Shown: piece after piece, positions 63,243-64,000 of the stretch
Numbering within the stretch: position 1 is the stretch's first letter
Layout: each line of letters begins with the position of its first letter
DNA from: Chondrosia reniformis
Lineage: Eukaryota; Porifera; Demospongiae; Chondrillida; Chondrillidae
Assembly: GCA_947172415.1 (NCBI GenBank)
Contig: OX359191.1
Coordinates: 9,126,996-9,190,995, forward strand
DNA: 64,000 bases
Direction: 5' to 3'
Notes under the pieces: generated by a model
The model's database searches: none
The model's input: the letters and a program-made list of their open reading frames with translations, nothing else
What the model was told of the DNA's origin: nothing
Position numbers and translations under genes: made by a program

Positions 63243-64000
63243 TCATAGGTTCTTTTGGACATCTGTTTGTATAAGGTCCATTGGATCGTAATGATCTTGA
63301 TCGACTGGTGTAGTACCACCTTGAATATCCATTTTATATTCCAGCTTGTCAGAGCTTTTGCTAATATATACAAATATACAATACATGAACTTCAGTTCCA
63401 CCCATTAGCTCATTACTCCTTGGGAGACATGAGTACATAAATCCATAATCAAATGACAATGTAATAACATAATGTATATACACTTGTATATATAGCTCAT
63501 TATTTGCAATCAACTATTAAAATACTGTATTTACATGTGAATATATGCACATACCTTCTTCTTTTCCTCTTTACTGAAAGTAATATTCCAAAAAACAAAA
63601 CAAAACACACGACTCCAATGACTGCTATAGCTACTAATGTGGGCACAAGTGTTATCACCAGATGAATTGGGTCCAGTAACGTGCTAGTTGGATCCATAAT
63701 CATGTAAGTGCAGTCTGCAATTGAAAGAGAAAAGTGCAGAATATTAGCTGAAGTTGACACTATCACTATTACTGGATAGTATGCACCTGGAATGTCTAGC
63801 TTCACAGAGAGCTTTAATATTGCACTTACTACACTGAGGCTGTGTTCCATTCCAACTTCCATTTCTAAGACAGAACTGGATGTCTGGTCCACTCAGGTCA
63901 CAATTTCTATCACATTTGAAGGTATAATTACTACCCACTGTATTCACTAGTGGTTCTATTGTAATGGACCCATATTCAGGAGACCCCAATGATGGACACA
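63243..64000 (-). CDS. Sushi-domain single-pass receptor, 5' part outside the window
   Basis: Three C-terminal exons are visible. The right-most (about 63831 to the window edge) encodes a sushi/CCP domain starting at its first cysteine: CPSLGSPEYGSI, NYTFKCDRNCDLSG and FCLRNGSWNGTQPQC. Next (about 63557-63717) is DCTYMIMDPTSTLL plus a membrane helix (LVITLVPTLVAIAVIGVVCF) and a basic stop-transfer KRKRRR. The last exon gives a cytoplasmic tail with LEYKMD and DHYDPMDL, ending KNL before a stop at 63243-63245. The CCP, then membrane span, then short tail order mirrors the SRCR receptor at 16-28 kb, so it may be another member of that receptor class; this cannot be shown without the missing 5' exons. 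The two tail tyrosines are candidate SH2-binding sites. Confidence 0.8.

Overview
The window looks like animal nuclear DNA, most likely from a sponge (Porifera, demosponge-like). Genes are split by short GT-AG introns. The gene content is metazoan (Wnt, kazrin, a CILP-like protein, STRAD, sigma-1 receptor, ARMC3). Genes are tightly packed, and the largest one encodes a receptor with 14 SRCR domains, two sushi domains and one membrane span, the architecture known from the sponge aggregation receptor of Geodia. The sponge assignment is inference from gene content and architecture; no species is claimed. All gene models were spliced by eye from protein similarity, reading frame and splice sites.

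Layout. 0-8 kb: a CCDC50-like gene (+) and a complete Wnt gene (+). 8-16.5 kb: an AT-rich gene-poor stretch holding a small dispersed repeat family. 16.5-28 kb: the SRCR/sushi receptor (-). 28-49 kb: RPB7 (+), cytidine deaminase (-), STRAD pseudokinase (+), an unrecognised tail-anchored protein (-), kazrin (+), a secreted CILP-like protein (+), PDE6D (-) and PEX5 (+). 48-51.7 kb: a second gene-poor stretch. 51.7-64 kb: sigma-1 receptor (-), DCAF17 (+), an orphan seven-span membrane protein (-), ARMC3 (+) and the 3' end of another sushi/membrane receptor (-). From 28 kb on, genes alternate strand, giving six head-to-head pairs. In two of them the start codons are only 17 bp (PDE6D/PEX5) and 26 bp (SIGMAR1/DCAF17) apart.

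The most unusual structural signal is in the introns. Many carry minisatellites, and in several unrelated genes the array begins or ends exactly on a splice site, so every repeat unit copies the 5' or 3' splice signal: SRCR receptor introns at 17.7, 21.4 and 23.6 kb, PEX5 at 45.3 kb, SIGMAR1 at 52.9 kb, kazrin at 35.95 kb and, more loosely, Wnt at 7.6 kb. The homologous SRCR domains also carry introns at different positions. Together these suggest local tandem duplication across splice sites as a source of introns, intron growth or alternative splicing. That is inference and needs transcript data.

The genes do not form an operon or one pathway. They are mostly housekeeping and signalling genes: transcription, pyrimidine salvage, LKB1 and Wnt signalling, peroxisome import, lipidated-protein transport, cilia and cell adhesion. 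The SRCR receptor and the partial sushi receptor at the right edge are the likely cell-surface recognition genes.
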